64,000 bases of DNA from the NCBI GenBank assembly GCA_020849625.1, contig JADLFV010000064.1, forward strand, positions 1-64,000, given 5' to 3'. Shown one piece after another: positions 9,498 to 17,103 of the stretch (positions within the stretch are counted from its first letter, which is position 1; each line of letters opens with the position of its first letter). This stretch comes from Phycisphaeraceae bacterium (GTDB lineage Bacteria; Planctomycetota; Phycisphaerae; Phycisphaerales; Phycisphaeraceae). Below the pieces are notes generated by a model. The model was not told the origin of the DNA. It ran no database searches and worked only from the letters and a program-made list of their open reading frames with translations. Both the position numbers and the translations under genes were made by a program.

Positions 9498-9584
9498 TCA
9501 GGGGGTGGCGGTGTCTTGGGCCAGGGCGAAGGCGGTGCAGGTCAACAGCGCAGCTAAGGTCACGATCGTGTTACGTTTGAACAT
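9498..9584 (-). pseudogene. Signal-peptide fragment of the FKBP gene ended by in-frame TGA
   Basis: ATG 9584 starts MFKRNTIVTLAALLTCTAFA, a good signal peptide, and the frame stops at TGA 9498-9500 after 28 codons. The same frame continues without further stops through an Ala/Pro/Glu linker into the FKBP domain. The TGA lies in CCCCCTGAAGT, which differs by one base from the word CCCCCGGAAGT found just downstream in the same gene (plus-strand 9477-9487); the parental codon would be GGA (Gly). Confidence 0.65.
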
Positions 9585-9690
9585 GGGTGCTCCATTCGGG
9601 GGTGGGCCATAGGGTGGGGGAGAATCATAGCCGGTCCGGCCCGTGGCGTCATATTCAACACTGCGGCGGCAGGGCGGTTAAGATGGGTTT

Positions 9691-10065
9691 ATGCCGCTGA
9701 TCACATTCCTGTTCGGGCTGATCCTGGTGCTGGTGGGCGTGGTGTTCTACTCGCTGACCGAGACGGCCAGTTGGACGCCGCTGATCCCGTCGCTGTTCGG
9801 GGCGGTGTTTCTGATCTGTGCCCTGGCGTCGATCAAGCGCCAGTGGCGGATGCACGCCATGCACGCGGCCGTGCTGCTGGCGCTGCTGCTGGTCGTGGGG
9901 TCGATCATGCCGCTGCTGAAGCCGACGTTCGAGAAAGTGGCTGAGGCATTGCTGACGATCGCGCTGTGCTTGGCCTACATGGTCATGTGCGTGCGATCGT
10001 TTATTGCTGCGCGGCGGGCGCGGAAGGCGGAAGCGGCGCAAGCGGATAAGCCTGCCAAGCCTTAA
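9691..10065 (+). CDS. Small integral membrane protein
   Basis: A 124-residue protein with four predicted membrane segments (about residues 3-22, 31-46, 57-75 and 84-103) and a basic, Ala/Lys-rich tail (RRARKAEAAQADKPAKP). I do not recognise a characterised family. It is transcribed divergently from the FKBP gene. Cytoplasmic-membrane location is inferred from hydrophobicity only. Confidence 0.65.
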   Translation: MPLITFLFGLILVLVGVVFYSLTETASWTPLIPSLFGAVFLICALASIKRQWRMHAMHAAVLLALLLVVGSIMPLLKPTFEKVAEALLTIALCLAYMVMCVRSFIAARRARKAEAAQADKPAKP

Positions 10066-10117
10066 CATGGTTCTGATCCGGGCCTTCGCAGAGCCTCAGG
10101 CCTCGGCGTTCGCTGAC

Positions 10118-10207
10118 AACAATCACAAACCCTACTGCCTACTGCCTACCCCCTACTCCCTAAAGCAAAAGACCCGCCGAACGCGGGGGGCATCGCTTCA
10201 GCGGGTC
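10118..10207. repeat. CTACTGC repeats and a GACCCGC/GCGGGTC hairpin
   Basis: After the membrane-protein gene there is a tract with repeated CTACTGCCTAC words (about 10131-10162), then GACCCGC (10171-10177) pairing with GCGGGTC (10201-10207). It could be a terminator-like spacer. Nothing else is recognised up to 10306. Confidence 0.35.
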
Positions 10208-10306
10208 CGAGGGGGGATCTGGGTTACTCACTGGATAATAGGCAGCAATGGTGCGTTATTCCGCAGGCAGTCGAAAATATTTGCCCCGGGGTTTACACTA
10301 CCAGCC

Positions 10307-11335
10307 GTGAAACGTAAATCCAGAATCCGCAACTGGTCACGTCTGGAAGACGAGCAACTGCTGGACCTGCGGGTGTGCGATCTGGGTCTGCGTCTGGAAG
10401 GCTCCTGGGTGTACCGCTGCGTTAAGCGGCTGTATCACGAGTTGGATCATCGCGATATCAATTTCCACCCCCACGTCTGGCTCTCCAGCGAATGGTTCAG
10501 TCCCGACGGCGTGCCGGGCATTGCCGTTCCTTTCTACCTGACGCACCCCCGCCTGATGAGGCTGGAGGAAAAGCTGATGCTCCAGTGCGAGGGCGGCACG
10601 GTGGCCTCGTGCATGAAGATCCTGCGTCACGAGGTGGGTCACTGCCTGGACACCGCCTACCGCCTGCACTTCAAGCGGGCCTGGCAGCGGGCGTTCGGCT
10701 CGTTTGCCGCGCCTTATCCCGAAAGCTATCACCCCCGTGCCAACAGTCGCCGCCACGTGCTGCACCTGGACTGGTGGTACGCCCAGGCCCACCCGGCCGA
10801 GGATTGGGCCGAGACTTTCGCCGTGTGGCTGACGCCCGGCTCGCGCTGGCGCAGCCAGTACCGCGGCTGGCCCGCTCTGCGCAAGCTGGAGACGGTCGAT
10901 CAGTTGATGAAACAGATCGCCCACCGTCGGCCCAAGATCACCCGCCGCCGCCGCGTCGAACCGCTGAGCCAGTATCGCCTGACCCTGCGCCAGCACTATC
11001 ACGAAAAGCGGCAGCGCTACCTGGATGAATGGCCCGAGTTCTACGATAACCAGTTGCGCAAGCTCTTCTCCAACGAGCCGCGCTTCGCCGAGCGTCCCAC
11101 AGCCGCCAGCTTCCTGCGCCATCACCGCATCGAGATCCGCGACACCGTCTCGCTGTGGACCGGCACGCACGCCTACACCATCGACCAGGTGCTGCGCGAC
11201 ATGATCGATCGCTGCCAGGAACTGAAGCTGCGCCTGGCCCGGCCGGTCAGCGCCGCCCGCCTGGAAGTGATGGTCATGGTCACCGTGCAGACGATGAACT
11301 ACATCCTCAGTGGAAACCAGAGAGTGGCGTTATGA
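10307..11335 (+). CDS. Putative zinc-binding metallopeptidase
   Basis: I place the start at GTG 10307, just before the first conserved block; the frame is open further upstream over non-coding-looking repeats. The 342-residue protein has HEVGH at residues 108-112 (zinc ligands and catalytic Glu) and a downstream AEDWAETFAVWL segment whose E165/E169 could supply the third ligand. This combination fits the bacterial putative zinc-binding metallopeptidase family. No signal peptide is seen, so it is probably cytoplasmic. It stands immediately upstream of an ATP-grasp ligase in the same direction, a pairing that suggests making and trimming of a peptide or peptide-like tag. Confidence 0.7.
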   Translation: MKRKSRIRNWSRLEDEQLLDLRVCDLGLRLEGSWVYRCVKRLYHELDHRDINFHPHVWLSSEWFSPDGVPGIAVPFYLTHPRLMRLEEKLMLQCEGGTVASCMKILRHEVGHCLDTAYRLHFKRAWQRAFGSFAAPYPESYHPRANSRRHVLHLDWWYAQAHPAEDWAETFAVWLTPGSRWRSQYRGWPALRKLETVDQLMKQIAHRRPKITRRRRVEPLSQYRLTLRQHYHEKRQRYLDEWPEFYDNQLRKLFSNEPRFAERPTAASFLRHHRIEIRDTVSLWTGTHAYTIDQVLRDMIDRCQELKLRLARPVSAARLEVMVMVTVQTMNYILSGNQRVAL

Positions 11336-11337
11336 AC

Positions 11338-11442
11338 CGAAGGCACCTAGGCATCAAGGCACCGAGGCACCAAGAGTTTTTGCAGTGAGCCCGATGGCCA
11401 ATCCCTCGATGCCTCGGTGCCTCGGTCCCTTGGTGCCTATCA
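11338..11442. repeat. Inverted repeat of GGCACC-type words
   Basis: The spacer between the metallopeptidase and ATP-grasp genes contains AAGGCACCGAGGCACCAAG (11357-11375) and, about 45 bases later, GATGCCTCGGTGCCTCGG with a further CTTGGTGCC, which pair with it imperfectly. It is a long intergenic palindrome built from a short repeated word, similar in design to spacers elsewhere in the window but different in sequence. Confidence 0.6.
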
Positions 11443-11445
11443 ATC

Positions 11446-12474
11446 ATGAAAAAACTCCGCATTGTCATCCTGATGCACGAAGACCTGGTGCCGCCGGACT
11501 CGACCGACGGCATGACCGATGAGCAGGTGGCGCCTTTCAAGACCGAGTTCGACGTGTTCGCCACCCTGCGCGACATGGGCCACGAGGTGCATCGCCTCGG
11601 CGTCAGCAGTGACCTGGGCGTGATCCGTAAAGCGGTGCGCACCATCGAGCCGCACGTCTGCTTCAACCTGCTGGAGGAGTTCGACGGCGTCGGCGTGTTC
11701 GACGCCCACGTGGTCAGCTTCCTGGAGCTGATCCGCCAGCGCTACACCGGCTGCAATCCGCGCGGGTTGATGCTGGCCCACGACAAGGCGCTGTCGAAGA
11801 TGATCTGCCGCTACCATCGCATCCCCGTGCCGCCGTTCCATGTTTTTCCCCTCGGCCGCAAGAGCCACCCCCGCCCCCGCAAGCTGGAGTTTCCCCTGTT
11901 CGTCAAGTCGCTGACCGAAGAAGGCTCGGTGGGCATCAGCCAGAAGTCGGTGGTTTATAACGATGAGGAACTGGCCGAGCGCGTCGCCTTCATCCATCGC
12001 ACGCTCAACACCGACGCCATCGTTGAGCAATACATCGACGGCCGCGAGGTCTATGTCGGCGTCCTGGGCAATCAGCGCCTGACCACCATGCCCATCTGGG
12101 AACTGCACTTCAAGAAATTGCGCGAAGACGCCCCCCGCATCGCCACCGGCAAGGTCAAGTGGGATTACAAGTACCAGGAAAAAGTCGGCGTCATCACCCG
12201 CGCTGCCGAGGACCTGCCCGAGGGCGCTGAGGTCACCATCCCCCGCCTCTGCAAACGCATCTACCGCGCCCTGTCGCTGACCGGCTACGCCCGCATCGAC
12301 TTGCGCATCGACAACGACGGCCACCCCTACCTCATCGAAGCCAACCCTAATCCGCAACTGGCCTACGGCGAAGACTTCGCCGAATCCGCCCATGCCGCCG
12401 GCATCGAATACGACGACCTGCTCCAACGCATCATCAACCTCGGCCAAGGCTACCAACTCACCGGCGTGGGTTAA
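11446..12474 (+). CDS. ATP-grasp ligase, D-Ala-D-Ala-ligase-like
   Basis: A 342-residue protein with the ATP-grasp fold: the nucleotide-binding lysine is in FPLFVKSLTEEGSVG (K154), the middle motif is EQYIDGREVYVGVLG, and the metal site is ARIDLRID plus YLIEANPNPQL (D285, E298, N300). ATP-grasp enzymes form acyl-phosphates and join them to amines. It is too divergent to call Ddl with confidence, and no cell-wall genes are near. Its partner is the metallopeptidase directly upstream. It may ligate a dipeptide or modify a peptide end. Confidence 0.8.
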   Translation: MKKLRIVILMHEDLVPPDSTDGMTDEQVAPFKTEFDVFATLRDMGHEVHRLGVSSDLGVIRKAVRTIEPHVCFNLLEEFDGVGVFDAHVVSFLELIRQRYTGCNPRGLMLAHDKALSKMICRYHRIPVPPFHVFPLGRKSHPRPRKLEFPLFVKSLTEEGSVGISQKSVVYNDEELAERVAFIHRTLNTDAIVEQYIDGREVYVGVLGNQRLTTMPIWELHFKKLREDAPRIATGKVKWDYKYQEKVGVITRAAEDLPEGAEVTIPRLCKRIYRALSLTGYARIDLRIDNDGHPYLIEANPNPQLAYGEDFAESAHAAGIEYDDLLQRIINLGQGYQLTGVG

Positions 12475-12538
12475 CCCCCGGAAGTTCCCCCCGGCGGAGA
12501 CCGCTTCAGCGGCCGTCTCTTCCGGTTAAACTCCCCCC

Positions 12539-13540
12539 ATGAGAAAAACCCTCCGCTACGGCATCATGGGCGCGGGCAACATCGCGCGGCAGTTCGCGGA
12601 CGGCGTGCGCGATGCCCATCGCAGCACCATCACCGCCACCGCTTCCCGCTCGCTGGAGAAAGCCAAAGCGTTCAACGCGGGCACACCCTACGGCGATTAC
12701 GCAGCCCTGTTGGATGATCCGCAGGTTGATGCGGTCTACGTGGCATTGCCCAATTCCATGCACCACGAGTGGACGCTGCGCTGTCTGGCGGCGGGTAAGC
12801 ACGTGCTGTGCGAAAAGCCCATGGCCAGCGACGAGGCGCAGACGCGGGAGATGTTCGACGCGGCCCAGCGTGCGGGGCTGCTGCTGATGGAGGCGTTCAT
12901 GTATCGCTGCCATCCGCAGACGCACGCGGTGCTCGAACAGGTGCGCAGCGGGGCGATCGGCAAGCTGAAGCTCATCCGCACCGCTTTCTGCTACAGCACG
13001 GGCAAGCCGCAGGGCAACATCCGCTTCGACGCCGCGCTGGCCGGCGGGGCGCTGATGGACATCGGCTGCTACTGCATCAGCATGGCCCGCCTGCTGGCCG
13101 GCTGCGAACCGACCGCCATGCACGCGGTGGGGCGGCTGGGTGCATCCGGTATCGATGAATATGCCACCGGCGTGCTGGATTTTCCCGGTGACGTCATCGC
13201 CGAGTTCTGCTGCGGCATGACGGTGCAGACCAACAACACCGCCATCATCTGCGGCGACGAGGGCTACCTGGAAATCCCCTGGCCCTGGAAGCCACAAGCT
13301 GAGAGAGCGGTCTTCATCCGCGACGGCCAGGTCCCGCCGCGCCAGGACAGCGGAAAGCAATCCCGTCAACCGCGCCAGGAGTTTGTGGTGAATGCCGGCC
13401 GCCCGTTGTATGCGGTGGAAGCTGACGATTTCGCCCAGTCAGTGCTGGACGGCAAACCGCTGACGGTGAGCAAGCAGGACACGCTGGGCAACATGCACGT
13501 GCTGGACGAACTGCGCCGGCAGGTCGGGGTGAAATTCTGA
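12539..13540 (+). CDS. Gfo/Idh/MocA family NAD(P)-dependent oxidoreductase
   Basis: A 333-residue soluble protein with the Rossmann motif YGIMGAGNIA at the N-terminus and the family-defining CEKPM at residues 92-96, whose lysine acts in catalysis. The C-terminal half has the usual mixed alpha/beta dimerisation domain. The family oxidises or reduces sugars, inositols and related polyols; the substrate is not evident. It follows the ATP-grasp gene by 64 bases and precedes a long inverted repeat that separates it from a convergent gene. Confidence 0.85.
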   Translation: MRKTLRYGIMGAGNIARQFADGVRDAHRSTITATASRSLEKAKAFNAGTPYGDYAALLDDPQVDAVYVALPNSMHHEWTLRCLAAGKHVLCEKPMASDEAQTREMFDAAQRAGLLLMEAFMYRCHPQTHAVLEQVRSGAIGKLKLIRTAFCYSTGKPQGNIRFDAALAGGALMDIGCYCISMARLLAGCEPTAMHAVGRLGASGIDEYATGVLDFPGDVIAEFCCGMTVQTNNTAIICGDEGYLEIPWPWKPQAERAVFIRDGQVPPRQDSGKQSRQPRQEFVVNAGRPLYAVEADDFAQSVLDGKPLTVSKQDTLGNMHVLDELRRQVGVKF

Positions 13541-13548
13541 AATACAAT

Positions 13549-13712
13549 TTGAACCGCTGAGACGCAGAGGACGCAGAGAAAACCAAAACAAGAATGAGAA
13601 ACCACAGATTTCACAGATTGCGCAGATTCAAGCATTACACATCTGCGACATCTGCGTAATCTGCTGTTGTGTTTCTTCTCTGTGTCCTCTGCGTCTCTGC
13701 GGTTCAACCGGT
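13549..13712. repeat. Nested imperfect inverted repeat between convergent genes
   Basis: Outer arms: TGAACCGCTGAGACGCAGAG (from about 13550) pairs with CTCTGCGTCTCTGCGGTTCA (from about 13689) with one mismatch, and the pairing extends inward with a few more mismatches. Inner arms: repeats of CAGATT/GCAGATT (13606-13630) pair with ATCTGCG/AATCTGC repeats (13640-13663). The element fills the gap between two convergent genes and could act as a bidirectional terminator. Confidence 0.7.
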
Positions 13713-14324
13713 CGTCATCGGTGCAGTCGGCGCATGCTTGGCCGGGCCAAGGGCTTCGGCCATGCGGCGGCGGCGACGGATGATCCACGACACGGCCAGC
13801 ACCGCCATCATCAGCAGCAGCAGGCAGGCCACGATCGGTAGAATCACCGCCAGAATCGACAGCACCGTGGAAGTGCCCGCCTCGGTGGTGGAGACCACCG
13901 GGTTGCCCAGTCCGCCGGTGGCCAGTGAGCTGGCGGCTCGCACCACGACGGTGGCGCCTTGGACGACGGTGGCCGAACCGCCGCCGACGATCGCGGCAAT
14001 GGACCACTGCCAGAGCGGATCGACGTTGAGCACCTGCCCGGTGGCCGCGGCGGTGGCCAGTGTGCCGGCAATGAACGCAGCGGGAGTGGCGATCGAGTCG
14101 AGCAGGTTGTCCAGCCAGGGCACGTAGTAACCGCCGATCTCCAGGGCGGTGGCGGCGCCGAAGGCGATCATGGCCGGCCAGGAAGCGGCCCATTCGAGGC
14201 TGGGGGCAAGTTGCAGATGCCCGCTGTGGGCGGCTATGGACATCACCAGCAGGGGCACGAAGACGCGGAACCCGCAGGCGGCGCTGAGGCCGATGCCGAT
14301 CAGCAGAGCTTGGATGATGTCCAT
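13704..14324 (-). CDS. DUF4126 family membrane protein
   Basis: I place the start at ATG 14324 (MDIIQALLIGIGLSAACGFR); the open frame further upstream is not conserved-looking. The 206-residue protein begins with a hydrophobic segment followed by FRVFVPLLVMSIAAHSG, has further hydrophobic stretches through the middle, and ends with a membrane helix followed by a run of arginines (IIRRRRRMAE). The GLSAACGFRVFVPLL start and GGYYVPWLDNLLD segment are typical of DUF4126. Function unknown. The gene end overlaps the outer arm of the inverted repeat downstream. Confidence 0.75.
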   Translation of the reverse strand: MDIIQALLIGIGLSAACGFRVFVPLLVMSIAAHSGHLQLAPSLEWAASWPAMIAFGAATALEIGGYYVPWLDNLLDSIATPAAFIAGTLATAAATGQVLNVDPLWQWSIAAIVGGGSATVVQGATVVVRAASSLATGGLGNPVVSTTEAGTSTVLSILAVILPIVACLLLLMMAVLAVSWIIRRRRRMAEALGPAKHAPTAPMTTG

Positions 14325-14476
14325 GCGAGGCCTTTCGGTAAGCGGTGACAGTCCCTCAATTGTAGCCGGGGAGGCCGGTGGACCGGTAATTTCGTCCACC
14401 CGGGCACTCCCGCGGCAGACTGTTCCATGTAGGATGTCGCAGAATCCCTTCGGATATTGGGCTGGAGCGAACAAAA

Positions 14477-15979
14477 ATGCGAAAAATTCTGACGCCCTTG
14501 GTGGTGCCGGTTTTTGCTACCGGGCTGTATGCCGCGGCGGATCGGCCAAACGTGCTTTTGATCAGCGTGGATGACATGAACGACTGGGTCGGTTGCCTTG
14601 AAGGTTGTCCGGGCAAGGTCCACACGCCCAACATCGACCGCCTGGCCCAGCGCGGCATGCTGTTTACCAACGCCCACTGCGACGCCCCGGTCTGCAATCC
14701 CTCGCGCACCAGCATCCTCACCGGCCGCCGTCCCACCACCACCGGCATCTACAACAACAGCCAGTGGTGGCGGCCGAACCTGCCCGACGTGGTCACCATC
14801 CCGCAACACTTCCGCGCTGACGGCTACCAGGCGTTCGGTGGCGGCAAAGTCTTTCATCACACCGCAGGCTTCAATCCGCCGGATCAGTGGGATGAGTATT
14901 TCCAGCAGGTGTTCGACGGCCCGCAACCCGATCCAACCTGGCCTCCGCCGCCCAAGTCGCAGCGCTTCGCTTGGCCGGAAGGTTATCCACTGAACAACAT
15001 TGAGAACGTGCGTCTCGGGCGCAAACCGCCCGAGAACTACGAGGAGTTCGACTGGGGTCCGTTCGACAAGCCCGACCTGCAGATGGGCGACGGGCAGATG
15101 GTGCAATGGGCGGTGCAACTATTGACTGAGACGCATGAGCAGCCGTTCTTCATCGCGGCCGGAATCTATCGCCCGCATCAGCCCTGGTACGTGCCGCGAA
15201 AGTACTTCGACATGTATCCGCTGGACGAAATCGTGCTGCCGCCCGCTCCGGCCGACGACCTGGATGACATTCCCGAACCAGGGCGCAAGATCGCAGCCTA
15301 CCGCGGCACGGATTGGACATTGCTGGCCGATCTGGACAAGCGCGGGCAAGCGGTGCAGGCGTACTTGGCCTCGATCAGCTTCGCCGACGCCATGGTGGGG
15401 CGGATCGTCGATGCCCTGGATCGGACGCCATTCGCGGACAACACCATCATCGTGCTGTGGTCCGACCACGGCTGGCACCTGGGGGAAAAGCAGCACATGC
15501 ACAAGTTCACGCTGTGGGAAGAGTGCACGCGGGTGCCGCTGATCATCATCGCTCCGGGCGTGACGCAGCCGGCTCAGCGCTGCGCCGAGCCGGTGAACCT
15601 GGTGGATATCTATCCGACGCTGGTCGAACTGTGCAGTCTGGCCGAACGTCCCGGGCTCGACGGCATCTCGCTTTTCCCGCAGTTGCGCGATCCTCAGTCG
15701 CCTCGCCCGCGGCCGGCCATGACCACCTACACCCGCCACCAGACCGCTCTGCGTTCCCTTCGCTGGCGCCTGATCCAGTACGAAGACGGCTCACAGGAAC
15801 TCTACGATCACGACAACGACCCCAACGAGTGGACGAACCTGGCCGGCCAGCCGCAGTATGCCGAGGTGATCGCCCAGCTTCAGAAACATCTGCCGCCAGA
15901 CCCGGCCCCCAACGCGCTGAAGAAGTCCGACTACGACTTCGATCCTGCGACCTACACCTGGACAGCCAAGTCACCTTGA
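14477..15979 (+). CDS. Secreted sulfatase, iduronate-2-sulfatase-like
   Basis: A 500-residue protein with an N-terminal signal (hydrophobic residues 4-20). The catalytic signature CNPSR is at residues 73-77, in APVCNPSRTSILTGRRP. Metal-binding VDDMND (D32, D33) and WSDHGWHLGEKQ with the later sulfatase blocks are present. The set of motifs is that of the iduronate-2-sulfatase-like S1 subgroup, common in planctomycetes and used on diverse sulfated glycans. It needs formylglycine maturation of C73. Confidence 0.9.
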   Translation: MRKILTPLVVPVFATGLYAAADRPNVLLISVDDMNDWVGCLEGCPGKVHTPNIDRLAQRGMLFTNAHCDAPVCNPSRTSILTGRRPTTTGIYNNSQWWRPNLPDVVTIPQHFRADGYQAFGGGKVFHHTAGFNPPDQWDEYFQQVFDGPQPDPTWPPPPKSQRFAWPEGYPLNNIENVRLGRKPPENYEEFDWGPFDKPDLQMGDGQMVQWAVQLLTETHEQPFFIAAGIYRPHQPWYVPRKYFDMYPLDEIVLPPAPADDLDDIPEPGRKIAAYRGTDWTLLADLDKRGQAVQAYLASISFADAMVGRIVDALDRTPFADNTIIVLWSDHGWHLGEKQHMHKFTLWEECTRVPLIIIAPGVTQPAQRCAEPVNLVDIYPTLVELCSLAERPGLDGISLFPQLRDPQSPRPRPAMTTYTRHQTALRSLRWRLIQYEDGSQELYDHDNDPNEWTNLAGQPQYAEVIAQLQKHLPPDPAPNALKKSDYDFDPATYTWTAKSP

Positions 15980-16060
15980 ACTTCCATTGCATGGTAAGCA
16001 TGGGACTGCCATGCATACAGCCTGCCGTCCAAGCTATGGCTACCCGTTGATGTGCTGCTG

Positions 16061-16092
16061 GAAACCTGGGGATGATTGAATCACCAGGTTTC
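16061..16092. terminator. Hairpin between convergent genes
   Basis: GAAACCTGG (16061-16069) pairs perfectly with CCAGGTTTC (16084-16092); GAT and ATC extend the stem after one mismatch. It lies between the convergent sulfatase and small hypothetical gene and overlaps the latter's stop codon. No long T run follows. Confidence 0.5.
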
Positions 16093-16492
16093 AGAGATCG
16101 ATCCGCCATTCTTTGGCATAGCTGTAGTAGGTGTAGTCGAAATGGTCTGTCATGTAGTCGCCAATGACCAGATAAAAGTCACTTCCATCTGGCTCAAGGT
16201 GATATTGAATTGGACCATATTCGGTTGAGGGCGGTGTGATCGTAATAGCTTCCAGTGTGGGTGGATAGCTGCCATTCTCAGCGTGATATGCGTCAATGGC
16301 GTTGATGAGTGGTTCGAACTCAGCGGCCCATTGGTCGAGCGTCACTTGTGAGGGTCGCACGGCAAACAATTTTGATAGCGGGTACCGGCATTCCTTCAAC
16401 ACAACGGGGCTCAGAATCAAGCACAGCACCGGCAATGCCAGCCACCTGATCTTGATGTGTCTGGTTCTCACGACATCCATTGTACGTGCCAT
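16091..16492 (-). CDS. Small membrane-anchored protein with pseudopilin-like periplasmic segment
   Basis: A 133-residue protein with one N-terminal membrane helix (about residues 16-33) and a soluble part. The stretch INAIDAYHAENGSYPPTLEA resembles the conserved AIxxYxxxxGxYPxxLxxL segment found after the helix in type II secretion pseudopilins and related planctomycete proteins. It lacks the FTLIE prepilin cleavage motif, so it is not a canonical pilin. Function unknown. Confidence 0.55.
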   Translation of the reverse strand: MARTMDVVRTRHIKIRWLALPVLCLILSPVVLKECRYPLSKLFAVRPSQVTLDQWAAEFEPLINAIDAYHAENGSYPPTLEAITITPPSTEYGPIQYHLEPDGSDFYLVIGDYMTDHFDYTYYSYAKEWRIDL

Positions 16493-16543
16493 CAGTTTCG
16501 GCCCCGGTTGCTTTTCCGGGCAAATTCAGATGTGCGCGTAAGT

Positions 16544-16557
16544 GCTGGTAAAATACC
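16544..16557 (+). promoter_or_regulatory. Extended -10 promoter motif GCTGGTAAAATACC, second copy
   Basis: Identical 14-mer to that at 6014-6027, with TGG before TAAAAT. It lies 36 bases before the start of the zinc-ribbon gene at 16594. A second possible -10 (TACAAT near 16582) is closer to the gene. Confidence 0.45.
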
Positions 16558-16593
16558 TGGATACAGATCCCGAACGATCTGTACAATGGCAGT

Positions 16594-17094
16594 ATGTTCG
16601 ATCCCGACCAGTTGCCGCTGCCGGACCTGGGCCTCTGTTGCCGCAAGTGTGGATATTCGTTGGCGTATTTGCAGGAACGGCGTTGCCCGGAGTGTGGGTG
16701 GTCGTTTACAATGGATGATCTAGTCCCGCGGGGGGACTTTCCGCCGCTGTTCGCCGACGGCAAACAGGTCCGGGCGGAGCCGGATGTGGTGGAGCTGTTA
16801 CGGCAGTATCAGGTTCCCTACGTGGAGCTGACGGACCCGGTCAGCGGGGTATTCCGGCCGATTCGCAGCAGCCGGGATGCAGCGGGGGCGATCGCAGTGC
16901 CGCGGCAGCGGTACCTGGAGGCGGTGGACCTGCTGCGCCGCCGCAAGCTGGGCGAACCCATGCCCCAGCCGCCGCCGGCCAGCGGTCATCGCGAGGACTG
17001 GTCCTGCCGACATTGCGGGCAGTTGAATCCCGCGAACTTTGAGATCTGTTGGAGTTGCGGCCATGACGCCGCCCCCGAAGCCGACGATTCGTGA
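16594..17094 (+). CDS. Double zinc-ribbon protein with DUF2007-like middle
   Basis: A 166-residue protein. The N-terminal ribbon is C-R-K-C-G-Y-S-L ... C-P-E-C-G-W (about residues 16-35), the common planctomycete CxxCGY/CPECG ribbon. The C-terminal ribbon is CRHCGQLN ... CWSCG (about 138-157), like RanBP2-type fingers. The middle (AEPDVVELLRQYQVPYVEL) resembles DUF2007 putative signal-transducing domains. It ends nine bases before a PP2C phosphatase, so the two are probably co-transcribed; a regulatory link is inference. Confidence 0.65.
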   Translation: MFDPDQLPLPDLGLCCRKCGYSLAYLQERRCPECGWSFTMDDLVPRGDFPPLFADGKQVRAEPDVVELLRQYQVPYVELTDPVSGVFRPIRSSRDAAGAIAVPRQRYLEAVDLLRRRKLGEPMPQPPPASGHREDWSCRHCGQLNPANFEICWSCGHDAAPEADDS

Positions 17095-17103
17095 GCGCTT
17101 GTC

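Noticed and set aside
9498-9500. TGA in the FKBP gene as a selenocysteine codon
   Set aside because: The codon lies in a low-complexity linker, not at a redox site; the neighbouring repeat word indicates Gly as the ancestral residue, and no selenocysteine-insertion-like stem was recognised after it.
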